Shown: piece after piece, positions 34,496-43,545 of the stretch
How positions within the stretch are numbered: position 1 is the first letter of the stretch
Layout of the letters: every line of letters begins with the position of its first letter
Source: CF-46 sp963760735
Lineage (GTDB): Bacteria > Chloroflexota > Limnocylindria > Limnocylindrales > CSP1-4
Direction of reading: 5' to 3'
Assembly (NCBI GenBank): GCA_963760735.1
Contig: CAVXEB010000001.1
Span: 186,001 to 250,000, forward strand
Length of the DNA: 64,000 nt
Program-made: the position numbers and the translations under genes
Notes under the pieces: generated by a model
What the model saw: the letters and a program-made list of their open reading frames with translations, nothing else
What the model was told of the DNA's origin: nothing
Databases searched by the model: none

Positions 34496-35398
34496 TCAGC
34501 CCGTCAGCCGTTCGGTGCCGAGGAACCTGCCGTACACGAGCACGGCGACGAGGATCCCGGCCATGAGGATGAACGACAGGGCTGCAGCCGTCGGGTAGTC
34601 ACCCTGGCTGATGAAGCGGTCCTGGATGACGTTGCCGATCATCTTCGTCTGGGTGTTGCCGAGGAGCTCGGCGTTCACCCAGTCGCCGAGGGCGGGGATG
34701 AACGTCAGGATCGTCCCCGCGAAGACACCGGGCAATGCGAGCGGGAACGTGACCCGGCGGAAGGCGCCCCAGTTCGAGGCGAACAGGTCCTTGGCCGCCT
34801 CGATCAGCCGCGGGTCGATCTTCTCGAGCGCGACGTACAGGGGCAGCACCATGAACGGCAGGAAGTTGTACGTGATCCCGGCGACGACGGCGATCGGCGT
34901 GTAGAGGAGCCCGAAGCTGTCGGGCACCATGTGGAACTCCTTGAGCGGACCGAGGAGCGGGCCCGTGTCGTTCAGGAGGATCTTCCAGCTGATCGTCCGG
35001 ATCAGGAAGCTCGTGAAGAACGGCGCGATCACGAGGAACAGCAGGATGCTCTTGTAACGTCCGCCGCGGAACGCGATCGTGTACGCGACCGGGAAGCCGA
35101 CCAGGAAGGTCAGGAGGGTCGCGAGGCCGCCGTACAGCAGCGAGTTGATCAGCTGCCGCGGGAACCGGGTGAACGCCGTCTCGTAGGCCTTGGTCGACCA
35201 GGTGACCTTGAACCCGGAGTCGACCGAGCCCGTCGACACCGACGTCAGGAACATCTGGATCGTCGGGACGACGAAGAAGACGAGGAGCCAGAGGATCCCC
35301 GGCGCCAACAGCAGGTACGGCGTGGCGCGCTTGAGTCGCTGACGCCAGCCCGGCCCGGGCGCGGGCTTCGCCGGGGCCGGTGCCGTGGTCGCCGTCAT
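34496..35398 (-). CDS. potB: Spermidine/putrescine-type ABC permease, PotB-like
   Basis: This 300-residue permease has the PotB layout: a cytoplasmic N terminus, first helix ILWLLVFFVVPTIQMFLTS, a periplasmic loop with FKVTWSTKAYETAF, and the inner-membrane core ILLFLVIAPFFTSFLIRTISWKIL split by short loops. The EAA loop reads EAAKDLFASNWGAFRRVTFP and would bind PotA. It lies 28 bp after potD and 5 bp before potC. Together they form the membrane channel of a polyamine (or similar amine) importer. Confidence 0.92.
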   Translation of the reverse strand: MTATTAPAPAKPAPGPGWRQRLKRATPYLLLAPGILWLLVFFVVPTIQMFLTSVSTGSVDSGFKVTWSTKAYETAFTRFPRQLINSLLYGGLATLLTFLVGFPVAYTIAFRGGRYKSILLFLVIAPFFTSFLIRTISWKILLNDTGPLLGPLKEFHMVPDSFGLLYTPIAVVAGITYNFLPFMVLPLYVALEKIDPRLIEAAKDLFASNWGAFRRVTFPLALPGVFAGTILTFIPALGDWVNAELLGNTQTKMIGNVIQDRFISQGDYPTAAALSFILMAGILVAVLVYGRFLGTERLTG

Positions 35399-35426
35399 CG
35401 AGTCGCTGCTCCCCGCCCGGCCCGGA

Positions 35427-36695
35427 TCAGGTGCCGGCCAGGTCGGCGTAGAGCTCGTTCATCTTCGCCTCGAGCTCGTCGGACAGGAACTGGAAGTTCT
35501 TCTGCTTCGCGACGACCTCCGGCGGCGGGAACAGGAGGGGGTTCTTCGCCGCCTCCGGGTCCAGCTTGGCGATCTCCGCCTCGGCGCCCTCGACCGGTGA
35601 CACGTAGTAGACGTAGTTCGCGATCTGGGCGGCGATCGTCGGGTCGTAGACGAAGTTCATCATCAGCTCGGCGGTGAACTTGTGCTCGGCGCCCTTCGGA
35701 ATGACCATGTTGTCGGTCCAGATCATCGAGCCCTCGGTCGGGGCAACCCAGACGTCGTCCTCGGCGCCCGACGAGGCCAGGTCGCCGGACCAGGTCATCG
35801 CCGCCCAGGTCTTCTTCGACGCGAAGTCTTGGAGGTACTCGTTGCCGGTGAAGCGCAGGCCCTTGTCGGTCAGCGGCTTCATGTCGTCGTGGACCTTCTG
35901 GAGGTCGTCGTCGGTGACTGTCGCGGGGTTCGGATCGATCCCGAGCTTCAGCAGGCCCAGGCCGAACGTGTCGCGCTTCTCGTTCAGGAACGTCAGCCGG
36001 TCCGGCTGGACGGCGAAGAGCTCGGTCAGAGACTTCGGCTCGGGGATCTTGGCCTTCGCCAGCGACGCCTTGTTGTAGCCGATCCCGGTCATCCCGGACT
36101 GCCACGGGTAGTGGAAGTTCTGGTCGGGATCCCAGGCCTGGCCCTTGAGCGGCGCTCGCAGGTTCTTCACGGCGTTCGGGACGTTGCCCTGGTCGATCTG
36201 CTCCGCCCAGCCCTTGCTGATGATCCTGGCGGCGAGCCAGTCGGTGACGGTGATCATGTCCCAGCCGGTGGGCAGGCCGGCCACGAGCTGCTGCTGGATC
36301 GTGGCGTAGAAGTCCTCGTTCGCCTCGATCTTCTCCTCGTAGTTGACGTCGACGCCGTACTTCTTCTTGAAGGCCTCGAGGGTCGGCGAGGAGCCCGGCG
36401 CGTAGACGCCGTCCTCGCCGGCCTTGCCGGCGAGGTCGATGTAGGCCGGCCATTGCGCCCAGTGGAGCGGGCCCGTCGGGCTCGGCTGCGGGGTCGGGGA
36501 ACCAGCCGGCGTGGCCGACGGGACGGGCGGCGGCGTCGGCACGTTCGCGTTGCCGGATCCGGCCGGTGCGCCGGAGTCCTCGGCTCCGCCGCCCGTGCAC
36601 GCGGCGAGGAACGCGGCGACGCCGGCGAGCGCCGTTCCCTGGAGGAACCGGCGACGGGTCAGGTCGGGGTTGAGGCGGCTTGGTTGCTCGGCCAT
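35427..36695 (-). CDS. potD: Polyamine ABC transporter substrate-binding lipoprotein, PotD-like
   Basis: This 422-residue exported protein binds spermidine or putrescine outside the membrane. The N terminus carries a twin-arginine signal (TRRRFLQG) followed by a lipobox (FLAAC), so it is probably exported folded by Tat and lipid-anchored. A Gly/Pro/Thr-rich linker follows. The mature part has the PotD pattern: YEEKIEANEDFYATIQQQL, GWDMITVTDWLAARII, and GSMIWTDNMVIPKGAEHK near the C-terminal lobe. It lies 23 bp after potA. Binding specificity within the polyamine group cannot be read from sequence. Confidence 0.93.
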   Translation of the reverse strand: MAEQPSRLNPDLTRRRFLQGTALAGVAAFLAACTGGGAEDSGAPAGSGNANVPTPPPVPSATPAGSPTPQPSPTGPLHWAQWPAYIDLAGKAGEDGVYAPGSSPTLEAFKKKYGVDVNYEEKIEANEDFYATIQQQLVAGLPTGWDMITVTDWLAARIISKGWAEQIDQGNVPNAVKNLRAPLKGQAWDPDQNFHYPWQSGMTGIGYNKASLAKAKIPEPKSLTELFAVQPDRLTFLNEKRDTFGLGLLKLGIDPNPATVTDDDLQKVHDDMKPLTDKGLRFTGNEYLQDFASKKTWAAMTWSGDLASSGAEDDVWVAPTEGSMIWTDNMVIPKGAEHKFTAELMMNFVYDPTIAAQIANYVYYVSPVEGAEAEIAKLDPEAAKNPLLFPPPEVVAKQKNFQFLSDELEAKMNELYADLAGT

Positions 36696-36718
36696 CGAAG
36701 TCTCCTCGTGGGGTGCGG

Positions 36719-37867
36719 TCAGTCGCTCGTGGCTGCGGCCGGCGCCCCCACGCCGGTGGACTCGGTGTCGTCGTTGCCGGCGGGCACGACGAAGCTGTGA
36801 TCCGGGGACCAGGTCAGCTGGACCTGGTCGCCCCGGGCCCAGAGCTCCGCACGGGTCGCCCGCTCGACGTTCTGCTCGTAGACCGTCAGGGTCCCGCTGC
36901 GGGCCTCGACCTGGTACTGGGTGCTGACGCCGATGTACGAGGCGTCGCGGACCACGCCGGTCAGCCGGTTGTATCCCGCCTGGCCCTCGGCCGTGGTCTC
37001 GCTGAGCCGGATCTTCTCCGGCCGGACGCCGATCCGGACGTTCGACTCGCCGTTCACGAAGCTGCTCGGGATGCGAATCGTCGTGTCATCGCCGAGCTTC
37101 GCGCTGGCATACGAGCCATCGGTGCCGACGATCGTGGCCGCCAGCAGGTTGCTGACCCCGAGGAAGCCCGCGACGAAGCGGGTGGTCGGTCGCTCGTACA
37201 GCGCCTCGGGGTCGCCGAGCTGCTCGTACCGGCCCCGGTTCATCACGGCGATGCGATCGGACATCGTCATCGCCTCCTCCTGGTCGTGGGTCACGTAGAT
37301 GAACGTGATCCCGACCTCCTGCTGGATCCGCTTCAGCTCGACCTGCATCTGCTTTCGGAGCTTCAGGTCCAGCGCGCCCAGCGGCTCGTCGAGGAGCAGG
37401 ACGGCGGGTCGGTTGATCAGCGCCCGCGCCAGCGCGACGCGCTGCGCCTGGCCGCCGGAGATCTGGGTGGGCTTGCGGTTCTCGAAGCCGGGCAGCTCGA
37501 CGAGCTTGAGCATGTCGGTGACCCGGCTCTTCACCTCGGGTCCCTTGATGCCCTTGCGACGCAGCCCGAAGGCGACGTTCTCGAAGATCGTGAGATGCGG
37601 GAAGAGAGCGTAGTTCTGGAAGACGGTGTTGACGTTCCGCTTGAACGGCGGCAGCCAGGTGACGTCCTGACCCTGGAGCTCGATCAGTCCGGAGGTGGGC
37701 TGCTCGAACCCGCCGATCATCCGGAGGGTCGTCGTCTTGCCGCAGCCGGACGGGCCGAGCAGGCTGAAGAACTCCCCGTCGCGAACCTCGAGGTCGATGT
37801 GGTCGACGGCGACCGCTTCGCCGAACTTCTTGACGACATCGACGAGGCGGACGTCGACCTCAGGCAA
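36719..37867 (-). CDS. potA: Spermidine/putrescine ABC transporter ATP-binding protein, PotA-like
   Basis: This 382-residue ATPase drives polyamine import. Walker A is GPSGCGKTT (38-46), the signature ISGGQ at 136-140, Walker B LLLDEP at 157-162, the H-loop THDQEEA follows, and a C-terminal TOBE domain contains IGVRPEKIRLSE. It is first in the operon. No ATG or GTG is usable: the start is taken as TTG 37867, which has GGGGAG upstream at a normal distance and gives the family length. A strong promoter lies about 100 bp further upstream. The rare TTG start may hold down ATPase yield. Confidence 0.93.
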   Translation of the reverse strand: MPEVDVRLVDVVKKFGEAVAVDHIDLEVRDGEFFSLLGPSGCGKTTTLRMIGGFEQPTSGLIELQGQDVTWLPPFKRNVNTVFQNYALFPHLTIFENVAFGLRRKGIKGPEVKSRVTDMLKLVELPGFENRKPTQISGGQAQRVALARALINRPAVLLLDEPLGALDLKLRKQMQVELKRIQQEVGITFIYVTHDQEEAMTMSDRIAVMNRGRYEQLGDPEALYERPTTRFVAGFLGVSNLLAATIVGTDGSYASAKLGDDTTIRIPSSFVNGESNVRIGVRPEKIRLSETTAEGQAGYNRLTGVVRDASYIGVSTQYQVEARSGTLTVYEQNVERATRAELWARGDQVQLTWSPDHSFVVPAGNDDTESTGVGAPAAATSD

Positions 37868-37975
37868 CGTGTGCTCTCCCCAGAGGCCGGAACGCCTCGA
37901 CCGGCCGCAGGCGACCGATTGCGCGTCCGGGGACACCGACCCGGCGGACCTCCTCCGACCGCCGTCGGCAGGCCG

Positions 37976-38005
37976 AGGATAGGTGTCGCCGGACAGGGGT
38001 GTCAA
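37976..38005 (-). promoter_or_regulatory. Promoter of the pot operon
   Basis: On the minus strand TTGACA (38005-38000) and TATCCT (37981-37976) are separated by 18 bp. The start would lie near 37969, giving a leader of about 100 nt to the potA TTG. The same gap (37868-38287) holds the mrp promoter box TAGGAT at 38213-38218 and a 10-bp palindrome GATTCGAATC at 38046-38055; I see no gene in it. Confidence 0.75.
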
Positions 38006-38287
38006 GAACGCGAAGGTCGACCGCGGAGGTGTGCGGACACCACGAGATTCGAATCACTCTTGGCCGATCGCTCGGTGATTCGTGGCCGGCCGGCGGGTGC
38101 CGTCCTCCACCGCCGCGGCTCGCCGACCGGGCGGTGCCGGGTCGCAACCCGCCTCGATCGACGAACCGGTCGCGGAGAGGATCGGTCCGGCGCTCGCCGG
38201 CCGATCCCGCGGTAGGATGTGGATATCGACGCGCCACCCGTCAGAAGGCCGTCTCGAACCCGTTCCGCTCCCGAGGTCCCGCCCAGC

Positions 38288-39367
38288 ATGTCCACGCTGA
38301 CAGAAAGCGCCATCATCGAAGCGCTCCGCCAGGTCCAGGAGCCGGAGCTCGGCCGCGACATCGTGACGCTCGAGATGGTCAAGGCGATCGCGATCGACGG
38401 GACCGACGTCGCCTTCACGATCGAGCTGACGACGCCGGCCTGTCCCCTGAAGGACGAGATCGAGTCGAACGCCCGCGCGGCCCTCGAGACGCTCGGGGCG
38501 ACGTCGGTCGCGATCACGTGGGGTGCGATGGTCCGGCGGGCCGCGCCGCGAACCGCCGAGCAGCTCCTGCCGAACGTGAAGAACATCATCGCGGTCGGGT
38601 CCGGGAAGGGCGGCGTCGGGAAGAGCACCGTGAGCGTCAACCTTGCGGTGGCCCTCGCGCAGGCGGGCGCCGCGGTCGGTCTTCTCGACGCGGATATCAC
38701 CGGCCCCAACATTCCGATGATGCTCGGCGTCGATGGCCAGCCGAAGGCGAGCGAGAACAACAAGATCACGCCCCTCGAGCGCCACGGCGTCAAGTGCATT
38801 TCGATCCAGTTCTTCGTGCCGGAGGGCCAGCCGATCGTCTGGCGCGGACCGCTCGTCGGTGGCGCGATCCAGCAGTTCCTCCGCGACGTGGAGTGGGGCG
38901 ACCTCGACTACCTCGTCGTCGACCTGCCGCCGGGCACATCGGACGCGCAGCTGACGCTGGCCCAGTCGGTGCCGCTCGGCGGCGCGGTCCTCGTGACCAC
39001 CCCCCAGGAGGTCGCGCTCAGCGACGTCGGCAAGGCGCTGGCCATGTTCAAGCGGCTGTCGGTCCCGATCCTCGGCCTCGTCGAGAACATGACTGCCTTC
39101 GCCTGCCCTCACTGCGGCGAGCTGACGGAGATCTTCGGGCGGGGCGGTGGCGAGCGGTTCTGCCAGACCCACGGCATCGACTTCCTCGGCGGCGTGCCGC
39201 TCGACGTCACGGTTCGCCAGGGCGGCGACGTCGGCGTGCCCGCGGTGGCCCAGCGCGAGCCGGGACCCGCGGCGCGGGCCCTGACGGCGGTCGCGGGTGC
39301 CGTGGCCGCGAGGATGAGCGTTCGCGCGGCCGGCGCCGACCAGCAGCCCCTTCTTTCGATCAGCTAG
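38288..39367 (+). CDS. mrp: Mrp/NBP35 family iron-sulfur cluster carrier ATPase
   Basis: This 359-residue protein carries iron-sulfur clusters to apo-enzymes in the cytoplasm. It has an N-terminal MIP18/DUF59 domain (about 6-90, with TPACPLKDE), then a ParA-like ATPase with the deviant P-loop GSGKGGVGKS (104-113) and the cluster-binding CPHC pair (Cys273, Cys276) that bridges a dimer. The length is normal for DUF59-Mrp proteins. ATG 38288 has GAGG about 10 nt upstream; a GTG 69 bp earlier would add a tail without family similarity. A TAGGAT box at 38213-38218 is the likely -10. It may serve CO dehydrogenase and other FeS enzymes. Confidence 0.94.
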   Translation: MSTLTESAIIEALRQVQEPELGRDIVTLEMVKAIAIDGTDVAFTIELTTPACPLKDEIESNARAALETLGATSVAITWGAMVRRAAPRTAEQLLPNVKNIIAVGSGKGGVGKSTVSVNLAVALAQAGAAVGLLDADITGPNIPMMLGVDGQPKASENNKITPLERHGVKCISIQFFVPEGQPIVWRGPLVGGAIQQFLRDVEWGDLDYLVVDLPPGTSDAQLTLAQSVPLGGAVLVTTPQEVALSDVGKALAMFKRLSVPILGLVENMTAFACPHCGELTEIFGRGGGERFCQTHGIDFLGGVPLDVTVRQGGDVGVPAVAQREPGPAARALTAVAGAVAARMSVRAAGADQQPLLSIS

Positions 39368-39534
39368 AAGTACCGATCGGAGCGCTCGGGAGCGCACCGG
39401 ACCCAACCGGACCGCACCTCGCCCGGCGCAGACCCGCACCACGTCCCTCCGTCGACCGCATCGACCGGGGGTAGACTCGGGCACCGGGCAGGCCGGACAC
39501 CGGCTGCCCACGAGCGATGAGGGAGGCCGCCCGG

Positions 39535-41700
39535 GTGCGCTGTCCGGCGTGCGGTGCCGCGGTGGGACCGAAGGCTCGCTTCTGCGAGCAGTGCGGAACG
39601 CGGCTGCGCCCGTCCCGTTCCCCGGTCGGGGTCGGTCCCGGGACGACCGGCGGCCGTCCCGTCGCGCGGAGGTGGCGCGTCGTCACCGGCGCGGAGCGTG
39701 ATCGGCGCGTCGTCACCGGCGCGGAGGGTGATCGGCGCGTCGTCACCGCCCTCTTCGCCGACCTCGTCGACTACGTCCGGCTGGTCGCCGAGCACGATCC
39801 CGAGGAGGTCCGGCGGCGGGTCGGGGCGGCGCTGGCCTCGATGGGCGAGGCGATCGAGCGGTTCGAGGGAACGCGCGAGAAGTTCATCGGGGACGCCGTC
39901 TTCGCGGTGTTCGGCTGGCCGATCGCCCACGACGACGACGCCCTCCGGGCGACCCACTGCGCGCTCGCGATCCGCGACGGCCTGGCCCATCTGGACGATC
40001 CGTCCGGTGAGGCCCTCGAGGTCCGGATCGGGCTGGCGACCGGCGAGGTCGTCGCCGCGCCGCGTGGCGTGCCTGGCGAGATGGACTGGTCGCTGACGGG
40101 TCCCGCGGTGACGACCGCAGCACGGATCCAGGGTCTCGCCGGCCCCGGCGAGATCCTCCTCGACGAGCCGACGCGCCGCGCCGCCCGGAAGCGACTGACC
40201 GTCGAGGACCTCGGCGAACGCGTCCTGCGCGGTCAGACCCGCCCGGTCCGGATCGGTCGACTCCTCGAGGACACCGGGTTCCAGCCATGGCGGCCGCCGG
40301 CCGGCCGGTTCGTGGGCCGGGTCGCGGAGCGGGAGGGCCTGAAGCGGCTCCTCGACGCGCTGCAGGCCGATCGTCACGGCGGCGTCGCGCTCGTCGAGGG
40401 CGAGGCCGGGATCGGCAAGTCCCGGCTGCTGGCCGACCTCGAGGCGTCGGCACGCTCTGCCGGGGTGGCCTGGACATGGGTCGACAACGTCTCGTACGGG
40501 AAGGCGGACCCGTATCGCTTCGGCCGGTCCCTTGCCCAGGCGGTCGCCGATGAGCACGGCATCGACTCCGGATCGTTCGTCCGCCGGCTGCTGTTCACCG
40601 ACGACGTCGACCCGCGCGACGTCCGGCGTTGGGCCGGCGCGATCGCCGCGATCGCGCGGGAGGCGGCATTCTCGGGCTGGGAGGCCGAGGCGGAGCTCGT
40701 CCCGCCGGATCCCGTGGAGGTCGCGTCGGCGGTCCGCTCGCTCACCCGCGCGTATCTCGAGCGCCTCCTCGAGCAGGATGGACCGCGGGTCCTCGTGATC
40801 GATGACCTGCACTGGCTCGACGCGTCGAGCGGCGGCATCTTCGAGGAGGTCGTCACCGTCGCCCGCCGCGGCCCCCTCCTGGTCCTCGTGGGGAGCCGCC
40901 CGGAAGGGCTCAGCCACCCGACCCTCGACGAACCGGGTGTGCTTCGGATCCGGCTGACCGGCCTCGACGAGCCGGAGACCGGCGAGCTCGCCCGCGCCGT
41001 TGCCGGCGCCGAGGTCGATGCGGACGACGCGCGGCGGCTCCACGAGCGGACGTCCGGGAACCCGCTGTTCATCGGCGAGGTCGTGCGGGCCATCGTCGAC
41101 GAAGGTGCGATCAGCGACGACGGCCGGCTCGAGGTCGGCGGCGCCGCGGCAGCCGAGCTGCCCGTCACGCTCCGGGCTCTCCTCGGCAGCCGGATCGACG
41201 CCCTGTCCGAGGCGAGCCGGACCGTGCTCCGGGTCGGCGCCGTGATCGGGATGACCTTCCGTGAGCCGTTGGTCGGCGACGTGCTCGGAGAACCGGTCGA
41301 TGCGGCGCTCTACGAGCGACTCGCGGAAGCCGCGATGATCGTCCCGGTCAATGCCGCGGACGGCTGGCGCTTCTGTCACCCGATGATCCACGACGCCGCC
41401 TATCGCAGCCTCCTGGCGACCGAGCGGGCGACCCTCCACACCCGCGTCGCCGATCGGCTGGAGGCGCGGCAGCCGGATGGCCCCGTCGCGACGATCGCCC
41501 GTCACCGGGCCGCGGCGGGGGACGCGGAGCGGGCGATCCCGCTCCTGATCAAGGCCGCCGAGCAGGCCGTCAGCCTGGCCGCTCCGACGGAGGCCGCGGG
41601 CTATCTCGAGACGGCCGCCGGCCTGGAGGCCGATCCGGATGTCGCCGCAGAGCTCTGGCGGCGGGCCGCGGAGGCCCGCGGGGTTTCGCTCGTCAGCTGA
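39535..41700 (+). CDS. Zinc-ribbon class III cyclase-like domain fused to an AAA ATPase
   Basis: This protein of about 721 residues starts with a zinc ribbon (CPACG and CEQCG), then a class III cyclase-like domain, then a large ATPase (EGEAGIGKSRLLADLEA P-loop, LVIDDLHWLDASSGG Walker B) and a helical C terminus. GTG 39535 is preferred over ATG 39517 because GGGAGG stands 8 nt before it and the zinc ribbon begins there. The cyclase has both metal Asp residues and the Lys before IGD, but the transition-state Asn is Thr at residue 193 (AVTTAARI), so activity is doubtful. Ten-residue repeats precede the first cyclase strand. Its TAGACT box lies at 39472-39477. The role is regulatory; the signal is unknown. 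Confidence 0.85.
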   Translation: MRCPACGAAVGPKARFCEQCGTRLRPSRSPVGVGPGTTGGRPVARRWRVVTGAERDRRVVTGAEGDRRVVTALFADLVDYVRLVAEHDPEEVRRRVGAALASMGEAIERFEGTREKFIGDAVFAVFGWPIAHDDDALRATHCALAIRDGLAHLDDPSGEALEVRIGLATGEVVAAPRGVPGEMDWSLTGPAVTTAARIQGLAGPGEILLDEPTRRAARKRLTVEDLGERVLRGQTRPVRIGRLLEDTGFQPWRPPAGRFVGRVAEREGLKRLLDALQADRHGGVALVEGEAGIGKSRLLADLEASARSAGVAWTWVDNVSYGKADPYRFGRSLAQAVADEHGIDSGSFVRRLLFTDDVDPRDVRRWAGAIAAIAREAAFSGWEAEAELVPPDPVEVASAVRSLTRAYLERLLEQDGPRVLVIDDLHWLDASSGGIFEEVVTVARRGPLLVLVGSRPEGLSHPTLDEPGVLRIRLTGLDEPETGELARAVAGAEVDADDARRLHERTSGNPLFIGEVVRAIVDEGAISDDGRLEVGGAAAAELPVTLRALLGSRIDALSEASRTVLRVGAVIGMTFREPLVGDVLGEPVDAALYERLAEAAMIVPVNAADGWRFCHPMIHDAAYRSLLATERATLHTRVADRLEARQPDGPVATIARHRAAAGDAERAIPLLIKAAEQAVSLAAPTEAAGYLETAAGLEADPDVAAELWRRAAEARGVSLVS
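39676..39747 (+). repeat. 30-bp tandem repeat inside the cyclase gene, about 2.4 copies
   Basis: Two 30-bp units (39676-39705 and 39706-39735) differ at one base and a third partial copy follows. They keep the frame and encode RVVTGAERDR and RVVTGAEGDR before the genuine first strand RVVTALFADL of the cyclase, so the repeat looks like a slippage copy of the start of the domain itself. Confidence 0.9.
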
Positions 41701-41728
41701 CGAGGACGCTCGTGACCGCTGCCCCGGC

Positions 41729-42622
41729 TCAGGGTGAGGTGAGCGGGGCCTGGGCGAGACCGGCGCCGGCCGCCGTGGCCTGCCCACCGCTCGAGGCATC
41801 CGCGTCCCTGTCGGGATCCATGGACGGCGGTTTCGACGACCCGTGCGGACCATCCCGCTGCGTCGCGGCCCGGTTGACCTCGATCTGCAGGCCCGGCCGT
41901 CCGGCGACGGCACCCGTGCGGCCGGCGCACGCGCCCTCGATCCGGTCGCGCAGCTCCGCCCGGAAATGGACGAGGACCACCTGGGCGGCTCCCGATCGGT
42001 CGGCCATGTCGAGCGCCTCCTCGGGGGTGAGGTGGCCGCGGCGGGGGTCGTCGAACTCGGCATTCGAGAGCGTGGCCTCGGCTACGAAGAGATCGGCCCC
42101 GTGGGCGGCCTCGACGAACACGTCGCTGGGACCGGTGTCGCCGGAGATCGCGATGACAGTCCCGTCGGGGTCGGTGATCACGCATCCCCACGCCGGCACG
42201 TAGTGCTGGCCCTCGACGAACGACATCGTCAGGTCGCCGACGTGGAGGCGGTGGGCGGGGTCGTACTCGAGGACGCTGAACGCGTCGTCGAAGAAGTGCG
42301 GCCGCTCACTGATCGCGATCGCGAGGGCGTCGAGACGCGCCTTGCCGCCGGGCGGGAGGAGCAGGGGAACGTGGGCACCGGCGACGCCCTCCCAGGGCAG
42401 GAGATACCGCAGGGACACGATGTCGATGTAGTGGTCGGCGTGCATATGGCCGATGACGATCGCGTCGAGCTCGCGTGGATCCCGGATCGACATCAGCTCG
42501 CGGATGATCCCCTGGCCGCAGTCGACCAGGAGGGCCGTCTGATCGGTCTCGATCAGGAGTCCCGAGGCGGGGGTCTCGGGCTGCGGCTGTGATGTGCCGC
42601 TCCCGACGACGGTCAGCCGCAC
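41729..42622 (-). CDS. RNase Z-like metallo-beta-lactamase fold hydrolase
   Basis: This 297-residue enzyme belongs to the RNase Z/ElaC-like branch of the metallo-beta-lactamase superfamily. VVGSGTSQPQPETPASG near the N terminus, LLVDCGQGIIREL and the metal motif GHMHADHYIDI are typical, followed by SGDTGPSD (bridging Asp) and VLVHF with a late His. True RNase Z enzymes have an exosite arm that I cannot see here, so a phosphodiesterase or other hydrolase is equally possible. GTG 42622 is the start that matches the domain edge. The C-terminal 60 residues are low-complexity. It diverges from the CRP-family gene across 203 bp. Confidence 0.8.
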   Translation of the reverse strand: MRLTVVGSGTSQPQPETPASGLLIETDQTALLVDCGQGIIRELMSIRDPRELDAIVIGHMHADHYIDIVSLRYLLPWEGVAGAHVPLLLPPGGKARLDALAIAISERPHFFDDAFSVLEYDPAHRLHVGDLTMSFVEGQHYVPAWGCVITDPDGTVIAISGDTGPSDVFVEAAHGADLFVAEATLSNAEFDDPRRGHLTPEEALDMADRSGAAQVVLVHFRAELRDRIEGACAGRTGAVAGRPGLQIEVNRAATQRDGPHGSSKPPSMDPDRDADASSGGQATAAGAGLAQAPLTSP

Positions 42623-42825
42623 GAATACGTCCCGAGATCGATCGGCATGGGGCGGATCGTACGCATCGCCGTCGCGCTTCGTCGAGTCGAAACGGCACCC
42701 GCGGCGTGTCATGGGGCCGACAGGCGCGCCGCCAATGGCGCGGTCCGTCACCGCCGTCGCCGCCCGACAAACCTGCGCGGACCCGAAGGATCGCACGGAC
42801 CCGACGCGGTACGATCCGGGGCGAC

Positions 42826-43527
42826 ATGGTCGAGATCCAGTCGATGAGCGAGACCCTCGCCGCCGTGCCGCTCTTCGCCGGACTCGACGACGACGGGCTG
42901 GCCGGCCTGATGCGGGGAATGCGGATCCGCAAATTCCGCCGCGGCGAGACCGTGTTCCATGTCGGCGATCCGGGCGACGCGCTGTTCATCGTGGTCTCGG
43001 GTTCGATCAAGATCACGCTGCCTGCCGACTCCGGCGACGAGGCCATCCTCGCGACGCTCCGGCCCGGCGACTTCTTCGGCGAGCTGGCCCTGCTCGACGG
43101 CGCGCCGCGATCGGCGACCGCGATCGCGATCGAGGCGACCGAGACCTACATCCTCGCTCGGGACCGGTTCCGCGAGCTGATCTCGACCGATCCGATCATG
43201 CGCGAGACGGTGCTCGCGACGCTGGCGGCGGAGGTTCGCCGGCTCACCCACCACGTCGAGGAGCTGCACTTCCTCGACATCACGGGCCGGCTCGCCTCGC
43301 GGCTCGCGCGGATGGCGAACGAGGGCGGGGCGACCCGCCTGGCGGACGGATCGGTCCGGCTGGCGGGTCCGCTGACGCAGGGCGACCTCGCGGCGATGAT
43401 CGGCTGCACGCGCCAGAGCGTGAACAAGCTCCTGGGGATGTTCACCGATGACGGGCTGATCCGGCTCGAGCGCGACCGGATCGTCGTCCTCGACCTCGAC
43501 GGGCTGCAGAACGCCGCCCACCGCTGA
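42826..43527 (+). CDS. CRP/FNR family transcriptional regulator
   Basis: This 233-residue DNA-binding regulator has an N-terminal cyclic-nucleotide-binding beta barrel (FRRGETVFHVGDPGDALFIV and GDFFGELALLDGAPRSATAIA, the phosphate-binding cassette with Glu and Arg) and a C-terminal winged helix (LTQGDLAAMIGCTRQSVNKLL). The Arg-Ser-Ala-Thr pattern fits cAMP binding, and three cyclase genes lie within this window. No Cys cluster of the FNR type is seen. ATG 42826 lies 10 nt after TACGAT (42810-42815), possibly a leaderless or very short-leader transcript. Targets are unknown. Confidence 0.92.
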   Translation: MVEIQSMSETLAAVPLFAGLDDDGLAGLMRGMRIRKFRRGETVFHVGDPGDALFIVVSGSIKITLPADSGDEAILATLRPGDFFGELALLDGAPRSATAIAIEATETYILARDRFRELISTDPIMRETVLATLAAEVRRLTHHVEELHFLDITGRLASRLARMANEGGATRLADGSVRLAGPLTQGDLAAMIGCTRQSVNKLLGMFTDDGLIRLERDRIVVLDLDGLQNAAHR

Positions 43528-43545
43528 CCCGGGCCGGCCGACCGG

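Noticed and set aside
38046..38055. Palindrome GATTCGAATC as an operator between potA and mrp
   Set aside because: It is a single 10-bp palindrome away from both promoter boxes; chance cannot be excluded.
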